From positions 1 through 64,000 of the forward strand of contig NZ_JARBUT010000007.1 of NCBI RefSeq assembly GCF_028882275.1: a stretch of DNA of 64,000 nt, written 5' to 3'. Under the pieces are notes generated by a model, which was given only the letters and a program-made list of their open reading frames with translations, was not told where the DNA came from and did no database searches. A program made the position numbers and the translations under genes. This DNA is from Nocardiopsis sp. N85 (GTDB taxonomy: Bacteria > Actinomycetota > Actinomycetes > Streptosporangiales > Streptosporangiaceae). Positions 41,111 to 50,484 of this stretch are shown here, piece after piece (position 1 is the first letter of the stretch; each line of letters opens with the position of its first letter).

Positions 41111-43105
41111 TCAGCGGCCGCGGGCGGGGACGGCGGCCTTGAGGAGCATCTCCGCGTACTCGTCCTGGGGGTCGGAGTCCAGGACGATCGCGCCGCCGGC
41201 GCCGACGGTCAGCCCTCCGTCGTGGCGCACGGCGGTGCGGATGACGATGCTCAGGTCCGCGGCACCGTGGTGCGACAGGTACCCCAGGGCTCCGGAGTAG
41301 ACGCCGCGCGCCGAGCCCTCCAGGGCGTCGATGATCTCCATGGTGCGCAGTTTGGGCGCGCCCGTCATCGATCCGCCGGGGAAGCAGGCGCGGACCGCGT
41401 CCACCGCCGACACCTCGGGGCGCAACCGGCCGCGGACCGTGGAGACCAGTTGGTGGACGGTGGCGTAGGACTCGGTGTACATGAACGCGGGCACCTCGAC
41501 GCTGCCCACCTCGCACACTCGGCCCAGGTCGTTGCGGAGCAGGTCGACGATCATCAGGTTCTCGGCGCGGGTCTTGGCGCCGGTGCGCAGTTCCTCGGCG
41601 ACGCGGGCGTCGACGTCGGGGTCGGGGTGGCGGGGCGCGGTGCCCTTGATGGGGCGGCTCTCGGCGTCGCCGTGGCCGTTCACGCGCAGGAAGCGTTCGG
41701 GGGACGCGCTGAGGACGCTCATCCCGCCCAGGCGCAGCAGGGCCGCGTAGGGGGCGGGTGAGGCGGCCCGGAGCCGGCGGTGGAAGTCCAGGTCACCGCC
41801 GGTGTAGGGGAGGTGGAGGCGGTTGGTCAGGCAGATCTCGTAGCTCTCCCCCGCCGCCAGGTGGCCCAGGCATTCCTTGACGTCGGTCAGGTACCCCTCG
41901 CGGGGGCGTTGGAGCAGTCCGGGGAGGTCGACGGGGGTGGCCGCCGGTTCCGGTGCGGGCAGGGGGGCCAGGTCGGCGAGGGCGGCGGCGGTGTCCGCCC
42001 GCCAGGTGTCGCCGTCGGGGAGGTCGTCGGCGCAGACCACGTGGGTGCGGCCCCGGTGGTGGTCGATGGCGAGGAACCGGTCGCAGCGCAGCCACACCGC
42101 GTCGGGGGTGGGCGCGGTGTGGGCCGCGGCGGCGCCGCAGTCGGCCTTGAGCTCGTAGCCGAAGTAGCCCACGTACCCGCCGGTGAAGTCGAACGGCAGC
42201 GGGCTCGGGGCGCGCCCGCGCAGGCGGCGTTCCAGGGCGTCGAAGACGGTGCCGGGCTCCTCGTGCGCGGATCCGTCGGGGGCGCGCACGTGGACCGGGC
42301 CGCCCACCCGGTAGGTGAGGACCTCGCCGGTGGCCGCGCCCAGGAAGGAGAAGCGGGCCGGCCCTTGGGGGCGGGAGCTGTCCAGCCAGAACGCGTACTC
42401 GGCGTCGCCGTACAGGTGGGCGAAGGCGGCCTCGGCGTCGACGGCGTACGGCAGTGTCAGGGTGCGGGGGGCGGGATGCGGGGGTGTCGGGGGTTCGGGG
42501 CGGGCGGGCGGGGCCGGTGCGGGGCGGTCGGGACGGGCCAGGTCCAGGAAGTTGCCGATGAGGGCGGCGCCGTGTTGTCCGGCGATCGACTCGGGGTGGA
42601 ACTGCACCCCCCACCGTGGCAGGGTGCGGTGTTCCAGGGCCATGACCACGCCGTCCTCGGCCCGGGCGGTGACCGTCAGGGGGGCGGGCAGGGGTTCGGG
42701 GACGGCCAGCGAGTGGTAGCGCACCGCGGTGAAGTCCTGTGGCAGCCCTTCGAACAGGCCCCGGCCGGTGTGGCGCACCCGGGTCAGGTGGCCGTGGCGG
42801 GGGCGGGGGGCCGAGACCACGTCGGCCCCGGCCAGGTGGGCGATGGCCTGGTGGCCCAGGCACACGCCCAGTACCGGGAGCCGGGTGACGGCCAGGAGTT
42901 CGGGGACCCGGCCCAGGTCGCGCGGGTGTTGGGGGCGGCCCGGTCCGGGTGAGATCACGATGGCGTCCACGCCGGCGAGGTCGAGCCGGTCCCAGTCGGG
43001 GTCGTCGTTGGTGAGCACGACCGGTTCGGTCCCGGCGACCTCGGCGATCAGCTGGAAGAGGTTGTAGGTGTAGGAATCGTGATTGTCCACGAGCAGAACG
43101 CGCAT
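41111..43105 (-). CDS. pabAB: fused aminodeoxychorismate synthase (PabA-PabB)
   Basis: 664-aa fusion. Residues 1-190 are a class I glutamine amidotransferase: MRVLLVDNHDSYTYNLFQLI, nucleophile Cys in GVCLGHQAI, and His-Glu in FHPESI. The C-terminal part, after a Pro-rich linker, is the chorismate-binding synthase with PIKGTAPRHPDPDVDARVA, where the PIKGT Lys is typical of PabB rather than TrpE. FPGGSMTGAPKLRTMEIID and VYSGALGYLSHHG follow. It makes 4-amino-4-deoxychorismate for folate or a secondary metabolite. No pabC or antibiotic genes are adjacent, so folate supply is the simpler reading. Confidence 0.93.
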   Translation of the reverse strand: MRVLLVDNHDSYTYNLFQLIAEVAGTEPVVLTNDDPDWDRLDLAGVDAIVISPGPGRPQHPRDLGRVPELLAVTRLPVLGVCLGHQAIAHLAGADVVSAPRPRHGHLTRVRHTGRGLFEGLPQDFTAVRYHSLAVPEPLPAPLTVTARAEDGVVMALEHRTLPRWGVQFHPESIAGQHGAALIGNFLDLARPDRPAPAPPARPEPPTPPHPAPRTLTLPYAVDAEAAFAHLYGDAEYAFWLDSSRPQGPARFSFLGAATGEVLTYRVGGPVHVRAPDGSAHEEPGTVFDALERRLRGRAPSPLPFDFTGGYVGYFGYELKADCGAAAAHTAPTPDAVWLRCDRFLAIDHHRGRTHVVCADDLPDGDTWRADTAAALADLAPLPAPEPAATPVDLPGLLQRPREGYLTDVKECLGHLAAGESYEICLTNRLHLPYTGGDLDFHRRLRAASPAPYAALLRLGGMSVLSASPERFLRVNGHGDAESRPIKGTAPRHPDPDVDARVAEELRTGAKTRAENLMIVDLLRNDLGRVCEVGSVEVPAFMYTESYATVHQLVSTVRGRLRPEVSAVDAVRACFPGGSMTGAPKLRTMEIIDALEGSARGVYSGALGYLSHHGAADLSIVIRTAVRHDGGLTVGAGGAIVLDSDPQDEYAEMLLKAAVPARGR

Positions 43106-43257
43106 CCCGCCCCTTTTCGTCCGGATGGCGACATCCCAGGTTAAGGCGACCGGCGCGGGGCCCGCGTTGTGCACAGGTCCGGTCGGCCCCTGGTGCGGAC
43201 CGGTCCGCCCGGGTAGACAGGAAGGTGAAGGGTTCCCTCCGCAGCAGGGAGTACGCC

Positions 43258-43476
43258 GTGACCGCTTTCTTCGCCACGATCGTGATCCTGGTCATGGTCG
43301 CGTTGGGCACCTATCTGGTGATCACGGTGTCGGCCGTGGCCGAGGCCAAGAAGGTCGCGCCCCCGGACCGGTCCCCTCTCCGGGTCGACCGCGCACAGGA
43401 GGAGCTGCGGCTGAGATACGCGCGCGGTGAGATCGGCCGCGAGGAGTACCTCCAACGCAAGATCGACCTGGAGTGA
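43258..43476 (+). CDS. SHOCT-domain small membrane protein
   Basis: 72-aa protein: one N-terminal transmembrane helix (AFFATIVILVMVALGTYLVI), short linker, then a C-terminal SHOCT motif (LRLRYARGEIGREEYLQRK). SHOCT motifs act in oligomerisation of membrane proteins, mostly uncharacterised. GTG 43258 is preceded by AGGGAG with six bases spacing. The upstream GTG at 43225 would put its ribosome binding site too close. It diverges from pabAB. Confidence 0.75.
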   Translation: MTAFFATIVILVMVALGTYLVITVSAVAEAKKVAPPDRSPLRVDRAQEELRLRYARGEIGREEYLQRKIDLE

Positions 43477-43904
43477 GCGGTGCCCGCACTCCCCCGGCCC
43501 GGGCGATCCCCGTGTTCCGGGAAGGGGCCGCCGATCGGCCGTCCGCCGTTCCGCCCCGCCCCTGATCCGGTCGGGTCGGGTCGGGTCGGGCGAGGAGATC
43601 CCCCTCGGGGGTGGTGTTCGGTTCTCCGTTGGCATCGGGGTGCGGGGCGTGTAGATTGACTCCCGTCCCTGTCGTCTACGAATGAGGTGGACGTTGCGCA
43701 TCTGAGGTTCGCGATCATCACGCGGCACGGCCTTTCGCCTGCCATCACCCTCGGCCCCGGGCCCTCGGTGATCCGCGTGCATGGAACCTCGGTGCACGAG
43801 CCGTCCCCGTCACGGGACCCCTCTCACCGCTCCTTGTCGGCCCCGGCCGCGTGGTGCTCGCATACGAAGCCCTTGTCACTTCGCTTCCGTATTGCGAGAG
43901 AACC
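43477..43904 (+). promoter_or_regulatory. ABC-F promoter and long leader
   Basis: A good promoter (TTGGCA 43629-43634, 17-base spacer, TAGATT 43652-43657) should start RNA near 43664, giving a leader of about 240 bases. The leader contains a seven-codon micro-ORF (43682-43705), inverted repeats ATCACC/GGTGAT (43744-43772) and CGTGCA/TGCACG (43776-43798). Such leaders control antibiotic-inducible ABC-F genes by ribosome-mediated attenuation in other bacteria; here it is inference. Confidence 0.5.
43682..43705 (+). CDS. micro-ORF in the ABC-F leader
   Basis: ATG-AGG-TGG-ACG-TTG-CGC-ATC-TGA encodes MRWTLRI about 18 bases after the inferred transcription start. It lacks a clear ribosome binding site. 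Position and size suit a sensor peptide for drug-stalled ribosomes. Confidence 0.4.
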   Translation: MRWTLRI

Positions 43905-45566
43905 ATGTCACAACCCACCGCCGCCGGTGTCTCCGTCGCGTGCTCCTCCCTGACCGTCGCCTGGGCCGACGGCACGACCGTGTTCGAGGACCTGTCCCTG
44001 ACCGTGGGCCGAGGCCGTACGGGCCTGGTCGGAGCCAATGGTTCGGGCAAGTCCACCCTGCTCGGACTCCTGGCCGGGTCGAGGGCGCCCACGTCGGGGT
44101 CGGTGACCGTCCACGGACGCGTCGCCCACCTGCCGCAGAACATCACCCTGGACACCGACCTGCGCGTCGACCGGGTCCTGGGCATCGCCGACACCCGTGC
44201 GGCGCTCAAGGCCATCGAGGCCGGCGAGGTGTCCGAGGAGCACTTCGAAACGGTCGGTGACGACTGGGACGTCGAGGAGCGCGCCCTGGCCACCCTGGGC
44301 GCACTCGGTCTGGACGGCATCGAACTGGACCGCACCGTGGGCCAGATCTCCGGCGGTGAGGCGATCCTGCTGCGCCTGGCGGCCCTGCTGCTGGAACGCC
44401 CCGACGTCCTGCTGCTCGACGAGCCCACCAACAACCTCGACCTGTTCGCCCGACGCCGGTTGTACGACGCCGTCGACGGGTGGCGCTCGGGCACTCTGAT
44501 CGTGGTCAGCCACGATCGCGACCTGTTGGAGCACGTGGACCGCATCGCCGAGCTGCGCTCGGGGTCGATCACCTGGTACGGGGGTGGTTGGTCGGCCTAC
44601 CAGGAGGCGCTGGCGGTGCAGCGGGAGGCGGCCGAGCGCACCCTGCGGGCCGCCGACGCCGACGTCAGGCGGCAAAAACGCGAGTTGGAGGAGACCCGGA
44701 CCAAGCTGGCCCGTCGACTGAGGCAGAACCGCAGGGTCCAGGCCCGGGGCGGTATCCCCAAGATCGTCGCCGGCAATCTCGAACGCCGGTCCCAGGAGTC
44801 GTCGGGCAGGCTCAAGGGGGTGCACGAGGAGCGCCTGGACGAGGCGCGCGAACGCCGGGAGGAGGCCGCCGACGCGGTTCGTGAGGACGCCGAGATCACG
44901 GTGGATCTACCGGAGACCGCCGTGCCCTCGGGGCGGGAGGTCCTCAGGGCCGAGGGTCTGACCCCGGTGCACGGGGTCCTGAGGGGTGCGGACCTGTGGG
45001 TGCGCGGTCCCGAGCGGATCGCCCTGGTGGGCCGCAACGGGGCGGGTAAGACCACCCTGTTGCGCACCCTGCTCGGGGAGTTGGAGCCGAGGGAGGGGCG
45101 GGCGCGGGTGTTCGTGCCCGCCCGGTTCCTGCCCCAGCGGCTGGACGTGCTGGACGACTCCCTGACCGTGGTGGAGAACGTCGAACGGTCGGCGCCGGGG
45201 GTGGAGGATCGGCGTATCCGCTCCCAGTTGGCCCGGTTCCTGTTCCGAGGGGCGCGCGCCGCCCAGGAGGTGGGGACCCTGTCGGGCGGCGAGCGGTTCC
45301 GGGCCACGCTGGCGGCGCTGCTGCTGGCCTCCCCCGCCCCGCAGTTGTTGGTGTTGGACGAGCCCACGAACAATCTGGACGTGTCCGGTGTCCGGAGGTT
45401 GACCGGTGCCCTGGAGTCCTACGAGGGCGCGCTGATGGTGGCCGGTCACGACCTGCCGTTCCTGGAGTCGATCGGTATCACGCGGTGGTTGTTCGTGGGC
45501 GAGGGGCTGGTCGAGACCACGGCCGAGGGGGTGCGCGCCCTGCTGGCGGGCGAGCCCTCGGAATGA
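43905..45566 (+). CDS. ABC-F family ATP-binding protein
   Basis: 553-aa ribosome-associated ABC-F protein with two nucleotide-binding domains and no transmembrane helices. Domain 1: GLVGANGSGKSTLLGLL, signature ISGGEAILLRLAALLLERPD, Walker B VLLLDEPTNNLD. Linker of about 80 residues, highly charged (REAAERTLRAADADVRRQKR). Domain 2: ALVGRNGAGKTTLLRTLLGE, LSGGERFRATLAALLLASPA, LVLDEPTNNLDV. Many relatives protect the ribosome from macrolides, lincosamides or pleuromutilins; others are translation factors. The regulated-looking leader favours the protection class. ATG at 43905 with GAGAG upstream. Confidence 0.92.
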   Translation: MSQPTAAGVSVACSSLTVAWADGTTVFEDLSLTVGRGRTGLVGANGSGKSTLLGLLAGSRAPTSGSVTVHGRVAHLPQNITLDTDLRVDRVLGIADTRAALKAIEAGEVSEEHFETVGDDWDVEERALATLGALGLDGIELDRTVGQISGGEAILLRLAALLLERPDVLLLDEPTNNLDLFARRRLYDAVDGWRSGTLIVVSHDRDLLEHVDRIAELRSGSITWYGGGWSAYQEALAVQREAAERTLRAADADVRRQKRELEETRTKLARRLRQNRRVQARGGIPKIVAGNLERRSQESSGRLKGVHEERLDEARERREEAADAVREDAEITVDLPETAVPSGREVLRAEGLTPVHGVLRGADLWVRGPERIALVGRNGAGKTTLLRTLLGELEPREGRARVFVPARFLPQRLDVLDDSLTVVENVERSAPGVEDRRIRSQLARFLFRGARAAQEVGTLSGGERFRATLAALLLASPAPQLLVLDEPTNNLDVSGVRRLTGALESYEGALMVAGHDLPFLESIGITRWLFVGEGLVETTAEGVRALLAGEPSE

Positions 45567-45569
45567 TCG

Positions 45570-45834
45570 CGGTGCCCGCCGCGCCCCGCCCGGGGCGCGG
45601 CGGTCCGGGTTCGCGCGTCCAGACGCCCCCGGGTACGTGGTCGCCGAGCACGATCCCGCCTCCGCTCTCGGGCCACGGCGGTTCGGCGTGGGCCACCCGG
45701 CCGTCGGCGTTCTCGTGGCGGGTGGTCACGACGAACCCGAGGACCTTCGTGCGGTGGTCGATGAGGGCGGCCGCGTCACGGGCCTGCGACGTGGCGTACA
45801 GACGCGGTCGGTCGATGTTCTCCTCGCTGTTCAT
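45570..45834 (-). pseudogene. 3'-truncated VOC (glyoxalase-like) gene
   Basis: From an ATG at 45832-45834 the minus strand reads MNSEENIDRPRLYATSQARD, AALIDHRTKVLGFVVTTRHE, GRVAHAEPPWPESGGGIVLG, then GGVWTREPGPPRPG. This is the first two-thirds of a small VOC protein. The end of the domain is missing: the frame passes through the ABC-F terminator hairpin and then antisense to the ABC-F coding end. A deletion or insertion joining the two loci is the simplest explanation. Confidence 0.5.
45577..45604 (+). terminator. GC-rich terminator hairpin after the ABC-F gene
   Basis: CCGCCGCGCCCC and GGGGCGCGGCGG form a perfect 12-bp stem with a four-base loop, ten bases after the stop. Confidence 0.7.
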
Positions 45835-46059
45835 GGGGCCACTGCGCGTCCTCGTCCGGGCCGCCGTCCTGTACGTTCCGGGAAGCCCGGGAAGCCCGGG
45901 TTCCGGGTGGCGGTCCGGCGGGGCGGGTGAACTCCCGGCTCGGGTGCCGCCGACCATCGGCCTCGCCCCGGGGGTGCCGCCCCGGGGTGCCACGGCGCAC
46001 TCCCGGGCCCGCTCCGGCCCGTCCGTGTCCTCGACGCTGACAGAGCGGGCCCGCCCCGC

Positions 46060-47481
46060 TCAGCCGGTCATCTCCTCCAGCGTCTTGCCCTTGGTCTCCT
46101 TCACGAACCGCCAGACGAACAGCAACGACAGCAGGGCGAAGCCCGCGTAGATGAGGTAGGAGCCGCTCAGGCTCCAGTCGCGCAGGCTGGGGAAGCTGAC
46201 GGTGATGAGCCAGTTGGCCAGCCACTGGGTGGCGGTGGCCACGCCCATCGCGGCGGCGCGGATCCGCAAGGGGAACATCTCGCCGAGCAGCACCCACACG
46301 ACCACACCCCAGGACAGGGCGAAGAACAGCACGAAGGAGCTCGCCGCCGTCAACGCCACGGCCGCCCACACGAACGGCAGGATCACCTCGTCGCCCTCGA
46401 CCACGGCGTTCCCGAACGCGTAGGAGGCGGTGGCCAGCGCGAGGGTCATGCCCACCGAGCCCACCAGCAGCAAGGGCTTGCGGCCGATCCGGTCCACCAG
46501 GGTGATGGCGATGACGGTGCCGACGATGTTGACGACCGAGGTGAACAGGCTCAACAGCAGCGAGTCGGTTTCGGCGATGCCCACCGACTGCCACAGCGAA
46601 CTGGAGTAGTAGAAGATGACGTTGATGCCCACGAGCTGTTGGAACGCCGACAGGGCCATGCCGATCCACACGATCGGCAACAGCAGGTAGGGGCCGCGCA
46701 GATCACTCAGCTTGGGCCGTACCTCCGAGCCCAGGGCCTGGCGGATCTCCCCGATGCGCCGTTCGATGCGTTCGGCGCCGCCGCCCTCCACATCGGACAG
46801 GATGGCCCGGGCCCTGTCCACCTGTCCCACCCGCACCAGGTAGCGGGGGGATTCGGGGATGAGCAGGCTGAGCAGCAGGTAGATCGTGGCGGGCAGCACC
46901 TCCATGCCGAGCATCCACTGCCAGGCCTGGACGGGGCCGAGCATGTTCTGGGAGCTGCCGTCGGCGATCTGGGCGATGCCGTAGTTGACCAGCTGTGAGC
47001 AGGCGATGCCCAGCACGATCGCCAGCTGTTGCAGCGATCCCAGCCTGCCCCGGTAGGCGGCCGGTGAGACCTCGGCGATGTAGGTGGGGGCGATGACCGA
47101 GGCCATGCCGATGGCGACGCCGCCGACGATGCGCCAGGCGGTCAGGTCCCACACGCTGAACGGCAGGGCCGAGCCGATGGCGCTGATCGCGAACAGCGCA
47201 CCGGCGACCTGCATGACCCGGATGCGCCCGTGGCGGTCGGCCAGGTAACCGGCGGTGGCCGCGCCCAGCACACAGCCGAGCAGGGCCGAGGCGATGGTGA
47301 AGCCCAGGACCGCCGAGTTGACCTCGAACCTGGCCTGGATGGCGTCGACGGCGCCGTTGATGACGGCGCTGTCGTACCCGAACAGGAAACCGCCCATGGC
47401 GGCGGCCATCGCGATCATCGTCACGTGGACGATGTTCGCCTCCCCGCTCTCCCCTGTTGTCCCCTTGCCGACACTGCTCAC
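46060..47481 (-). CDS. sugar/H+ symporter (MFS sugar porter family)
   Basis: 473-aa permease with 12 transmembrane helices. Family signatures: [20 protein letters not shown], the loop 2-3 motif [33 protein letters not shown], the [16 protein letters not shown] motif after helix 6, [33 protein letters not shown] and the end [13 protein letters not shown]. The QQLxGINxxxYY motif favours a hexose or pentose substrate. The GTG start at 47479-47481 is the only good candidate. No sugar-catabolic genes adjoin it. Confidence 0.92.
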   Translation of the reverse strand: MSSVGKGTTGESGEANIVHVTMIAMAAAMGGFLFGYDSAVINGAVDAIQARFEVNSAVLGFTIASALLGCVLGAATAGYLADRHGRIRVMQVAGALFAISAIGSALPFSVWDLTAWRIVGGVAIGMASVIAPTYIAEVSPAAYRGRLGSLQQLAIVLGIACSQLVNYGIAQIADGSSQNMLGPVQAWQWMLGMEVLPATIYLLLSLLIPESPRYLVRVGQVDRARAILSDVEGGGAERIERRIGEIRQALGSEVRPKLSDLRGPYLLLPIVWIGMALSAFQQLVGINVIFYYSSSLWQSVGIAETDSLLLSLFTSVVNIVGTVIAITLVDRIGRKPLLLVGSVGMTLALATASYAFGNAVVEGDEVILPFVWAAVALTAASSFVLFFALSWGVVVWVLLGEMFPLRIRAAAMGVATATQWLANWLITVSFPSLRDWSLSGSYLIYAGFALLSLLFVWRFVKETKGKTLEEMTG

Positions 47482-47774
47482 GCCCGCTCCCCCCGATGAC
47501 CGACCTTCCCAGAGTGCACCCGACGCGACCGTGCGTCACGGCCCCGGTACCCGACGCTGGGGCAAAGATGCCCAACGATGCCCGTTGTTTGGGACGTTCG
47601 GGGGAAGCCCGTGGTCGACGGGCGGGGGCGGGTCGTCGAGCGCCGCGGACTCCGACTCCCTGTACATCATCGGATACCGTCCGAAAACGGTCGTGCCCTT
47701 ACAAGAGTCGGGCGGTGTTTTTGGCGGGTCCGGTGGATGCGCCGCACCGGGTCGGCCCTTCAGGATCGTATTCC
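47482..47774. promoter_or_regulatory. divergent promoter region between the sugar porter and bioB
   Basis: At 47567-47587, GATGCCC occurs twice with a ten-base period (GATGCCCAAC, GATGCCCGTTG), and the second copy forms CAACG-ATGCC-CGTTG, a perfect inverted repeat. At 47676-47691 ACCGT-CCGAAA-ACGGT is a second inverted repeat. Either may be an operator for the sugar porter or for bioB. No gene is seen in the gap. Confidence 0.4.
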
Positions 47775-48836
47775 GTGACGATCTACCAGCCTTTGGCCGA
47801 CAAGGCCCTGCGCCGTGAGACCCCCACCCGCGACGAGTTGCGCGCCGTCCTGAGCGGATCCGACGACGACCTGATGGATCTGGTCGCGGCGGCCTTCCGG
47901 GTACGACTGCGGTACTTCGGCCGCCGCGTCAAACTCAACTATCTGGTCAACATGAAGAGCGGCCTGTGCCCGGAGGACTGCTTCTACTGCTCGCAGCGGC
48001 TCGGCTCGGAGGCCGAGATCGTCAAGTACACCTGGCTCAAGCCCGATCAGACCCGTGAGGTCGTCGATCAGGGGGTCAGGGCCGGTGCCAGTCGTGTGTG
48101 CCTGGTGGCGTCCGGGCGCGGCCCCACCGACCGCGACGTGGACCGGCTGGCCCCCACCATCGAGGGCATCAAGAAGGAGCACCCGGGGGTGGAGGTGTGC
48201 GCCTGTCTGGGGTTGTTGTCGCGGGGGCAGGCCGAACGGTTGCGCGAGGCGGGTGTGGACGCCTACAACCACAACCTCAACACGTCGGAGGAACGGTACG
48301 CCGACATCTGCACCACCCATGAGTTCGCCGACCGGGTCGACACGGTGGAACAGGCCAAGCACGCCGGTCTGTCGCCGTGCTCGGGGCTGATCGCGGGGAT
48401 GCGCGAGAGCGACGACGATCTCATCGACGCCCTGTTCGCGCTGCGGGAACTGGGGCCGGACTCGGTGCCGGTCAACTTCCTCATGCCGTTCGAGGGCACC
48501 CCCTTGGAGGGCACCTGGGAGCTGACCCCGCAGCGGTGTCTGCGCATCCTGGCGGCGGCCCGGTTCGTGTTCCCCGACGTGGAGGTGCGGCTGGCCGGGG
48601 GTCGGGAGATCCACCTGCGCACGCTGCAACCGTTGGCGCTGCACATCGTCAACTCGTTGTTCCTGGGCGACTACCTCACCAGTGAGGGGCAGGCCGGCAA
48701 GGCCGACCTGGAGATGATCGCCGACGCGGGGTTCGAGGTGCAGGGCGCGGGCGAGCCCACCCTGCCGCGCGAACGCCACGACCTGTTGCGTCCGCGCCGC
48801 CGGGGCGCCGGAACCGCTCTTCCGCCCAACGCCTGA
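47775..48836 (+). CDS. bioB: biotin synthase
   Basis: 353-aa radical SAM enzyme inserting sulfur into dethiobiotin. The SAM cluster motif is [20 protein letters not shown] (C-x3-C-x2-C). The conserved NYLVNMKSG before it, [20 protein letters not shown], and [17 protein letters not shown] follow, with [16 protein letters not shown] near the end carrying the Arg of the second cluster. Full length. GTG at 47775 follows AGGAT by nine bases. No other biotin genes are nearby, so bioA, bioD and bioF must lie elsewhere. Confidence 0.95.
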   Translation: MTIYQPLADKALRRETPTRDELRAVLSGSDDDLMDLVAAAFRVRLRYFGRRVKLNYLVNMKSGLCPEDCFYCSQRLGSEAEIVKYTWLKPDQTREVVDQGVRAGASRVCLVASGRGPTDRDVDRLAPTIEGIKKEHPGVEVCACLGLLSRGQAERLREAGVDAYNHNLNTSEERYADICTTHEFADRVDTVEQAKHAGLSPCSGLIAGMRESDDDLIDALFALRELGPDSVPVNFLMPFEGTPLEGTWELTPQRCLRILAAARFVFPDVEVRLAGGREIHLRTLQPLALHIVNSLFLGDYLTSEGQAGKADLEMIADAGFEVQGAGEPTLPRERHDLLRPRRRGAGTALPPNA

Positions 48837-48843
48837 TCCGCGG

Positions 48844-48877
48844 CCCCGCCACCGCCCTGGCACACGCGGTGGCGGGG
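48844..48877. terminator. bidirectional hairpin terminator
   Basis: CCCCGCCACCGC and GCGGTGGCGGGG form a perfect 12-bp stem with a ten-base loop between the convergent bioB and small membrane-protein genes. Confidence 0.75.
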
Positions 48878-48885
48878 GGCGGGGT

Positions 48886-49167
48886 TCACCGCTGCTGGGG
48901 GACCTGTTCGGCGCCGTTCCACTGCTGGTACTGCTGGGCGGCCTCGGCGGCGGCCTGGTCCTCCTGGCGGTCGCGCACGCACTTGGCGAGTGTGAAGGTG
49001 GCGGTGACGACGTACAGCAGGCCCATGCCCAGGAACGCGCGGATCCACAGGTCGACGGGCAGGAAGACGATGCCCACGCCCAGGCCCAGGGAGGCGGCGG
49101 CGAAGGAGATCATCGACTGGAGGTAGAACTGGGGGCTGGACCTGGGGGTGGGGGCGAAGAGGTTCAT
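48886..49167 (-). CDS. YiaA/YiaB-type small membrane protein
   Basis: 93-aa protein. SSPQFYLQSMISFAAASLGL and VGIVFLPVDLWIRAFLGMGL followed by LYVVTATFTLAKCVRDRQED give two transmembrane helices and the YiaA/B pattern (W-x-RAFLGMG, FTLAKCVRD). The Gln-rich tail is not conserved. Function unknown. The upstream gene on the same strand ends 44 bases away, so co-transcription is possible. Confidence 0.8.
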   Translation of the reverse strand: MNLFAPTPRSSPQFYLQSMISFAAASLGLGVGIVFLPVDLWIRAFLGMGLLYVVTATFTLAKCVRDRQEDQAAAEAAQQYQQWNGAEQVPQQR

Positions 49168-49211
49168 GTGCCCATGATCGTCCGGGCCGGTGGGGGTGCG
49201 CCTGAGTACGC

Positions 49212-50351
49212 CTACTCAACCTTCTCCGCAGGTCGTGCCCCTCCGCCGGGGCGGTCGGGGCGAAAGGCGGTGAGGTCCTCCTCGGTGGCCCGTCCCATGG
49301 CCAGGCGGGCCGCGACGAGTCCCTGGTAGGGGCCCAGGGACAGGCCGTCCCCGCCCAGGCCGGTGGCCACGATGATCCCGGGCAGCCGCTCGATCGGCCC
49401 CAGGAGTTGGCGGCCGTCGTGGGTGCCGGGGCGAAGACCGACGCGGGTCTCCACCACCGTGGCCTGGGCCAGGCCCGGCATCAGGTCCAGGGCGGTGGCG
49501 AGGTTGTCGGCCAGCCCCTTGGCGGTGACGCGGCACTCGAACCCGGCCTCGGGTTCGCGGGTGCCTGCGGTGACGACCCGGTCGGGGCCGAAGGAGACGA
49601 CGTGGTGGTCGTGTTCGCCGAAACGCACCACGGGCCAGGCGCGGGTGTCGGTCCCCGGGAGCGCGAAGTGGGTGATCTGGCCGCGCACGGGGAACACCGG
49701 CGCCCTCACCCCGACCGCCGACAGCAGCCGCCCCGACCAGGCGCCGGCCGCGACGACGACCACGGGGGCCTCCAGGTCCTCGCCGCCCACGCGCACCCCG
49801 TTCACCCGGTGGCCGTTCCACAGCAGGTGGGCGTCGCCCTTGCGGTAGCGCAGGCCGCGTTCCTCGGCGGCGTTGAACAGGGCGGTGCGCAGCACCCGGC
49901 CGTGGACGCGGGCCATGCCCTCGATGTACACGCCGCCGTAGGAGGCGGGCAGCAGGGGGAGGTGTTCGCGCGGCTCCCCGGGGGCCAGCCGCTCCACCCG
50001 GCCCATGCCCTCGTATCCGGGCAGGTCGGCCAGGGCGCGTACGAGTTCGTAGCCGGCGTCGTCGCCCTCCAGGTCCACCGACATGCCGCCGACCCGTTCG
50101 TACCCGGTGGCCTGGCCGTCGTCGGTCAGTTCCTCGATGAGGGCGGGCAGGTGACCGGCGGCGCGTCGTTTGAAGTCCTGGACGGCCGGGTCCTCCCAGG
50201 GGAAGGGCCAGGGGAAGACGACGCCCTGGCCGGCGTCGGTGGCCCGACCGGTGTGGGAGGAGTCCACCAGGGCGGTGGAGACGCCCTTCCGGGCCAGGTG
50301 GAACGCCGTGGCGGTCCCCACGATGCCGCCGCCGACCACGATCACGTCCAT
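49212..50351 (-). CDS. FAD-dependent oxidoreductase (DAO family)
   Basis: 379-aa D-amino-acid-oxidase-like flavoprotein. FAD motif MDVIVVGGGIVGTATAFHLA at the very N-terminus, VALVDSSHTGRATDAG-type ribose/phosphate contact (as STALVDSSHTGRATDAGQG), VVVVAAGAWSGRLLSAVG, PVRGQITHFALPG and C-terminal GIIVATGLGGDGLSLGPYQG. It oxidises an amine or amino acid, glycine or a D-amino acid being typical; substrate unknown. ATG at 50349-50351. It is divergent from dimethylargininase, which hints at amine/amino-acid metabolism but no more. Confidence 0.88.
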   Translation of the reverse strand: MDVIVVGGGIVGTATAFHLARKGVSTALVDSSHTGRATDAGQGVVFPWPFPWEDPAVQDFKRRAAGHLPALIEELTDDGQATGYERVGGMSVDLEGDDAGYELVRALADLPGYEGMGRVERLAPGEPREHLPLLPASYGGVYIEGMARVHGRVLRTALFNAAEERGLRYRKGDAHLLWNGHRVNGVRVGGEDLEAPVVVVAAGAWSGRLLSAVGVRAPVFPVRGQITHFALPGTDTRAWPVVRFGEHDHHVVSFGPDRVVTAGTREPEAGFECRVTAKGLADNLATALDLMPGLAQATVVETRVGLRPGTHDGRQLLGPIERLPGIIVATGLGGDGLSLGPYQGLVAARLAMGRATEEDLTAFRPDRPGGGARPAEKVE

Positions 50352-50484
50352 GTGCTCCACCCTGCCGTGCGACGGATCCCGGAACAAGTCGAAGGACCCG
50401 CGTGCCACGCCGCGGTCCGGGGTATGCAGCGGCGATAGGTTGTGCGGTCGACGAGGAGCGCACCCATCCCCTGGAGGACATGAT

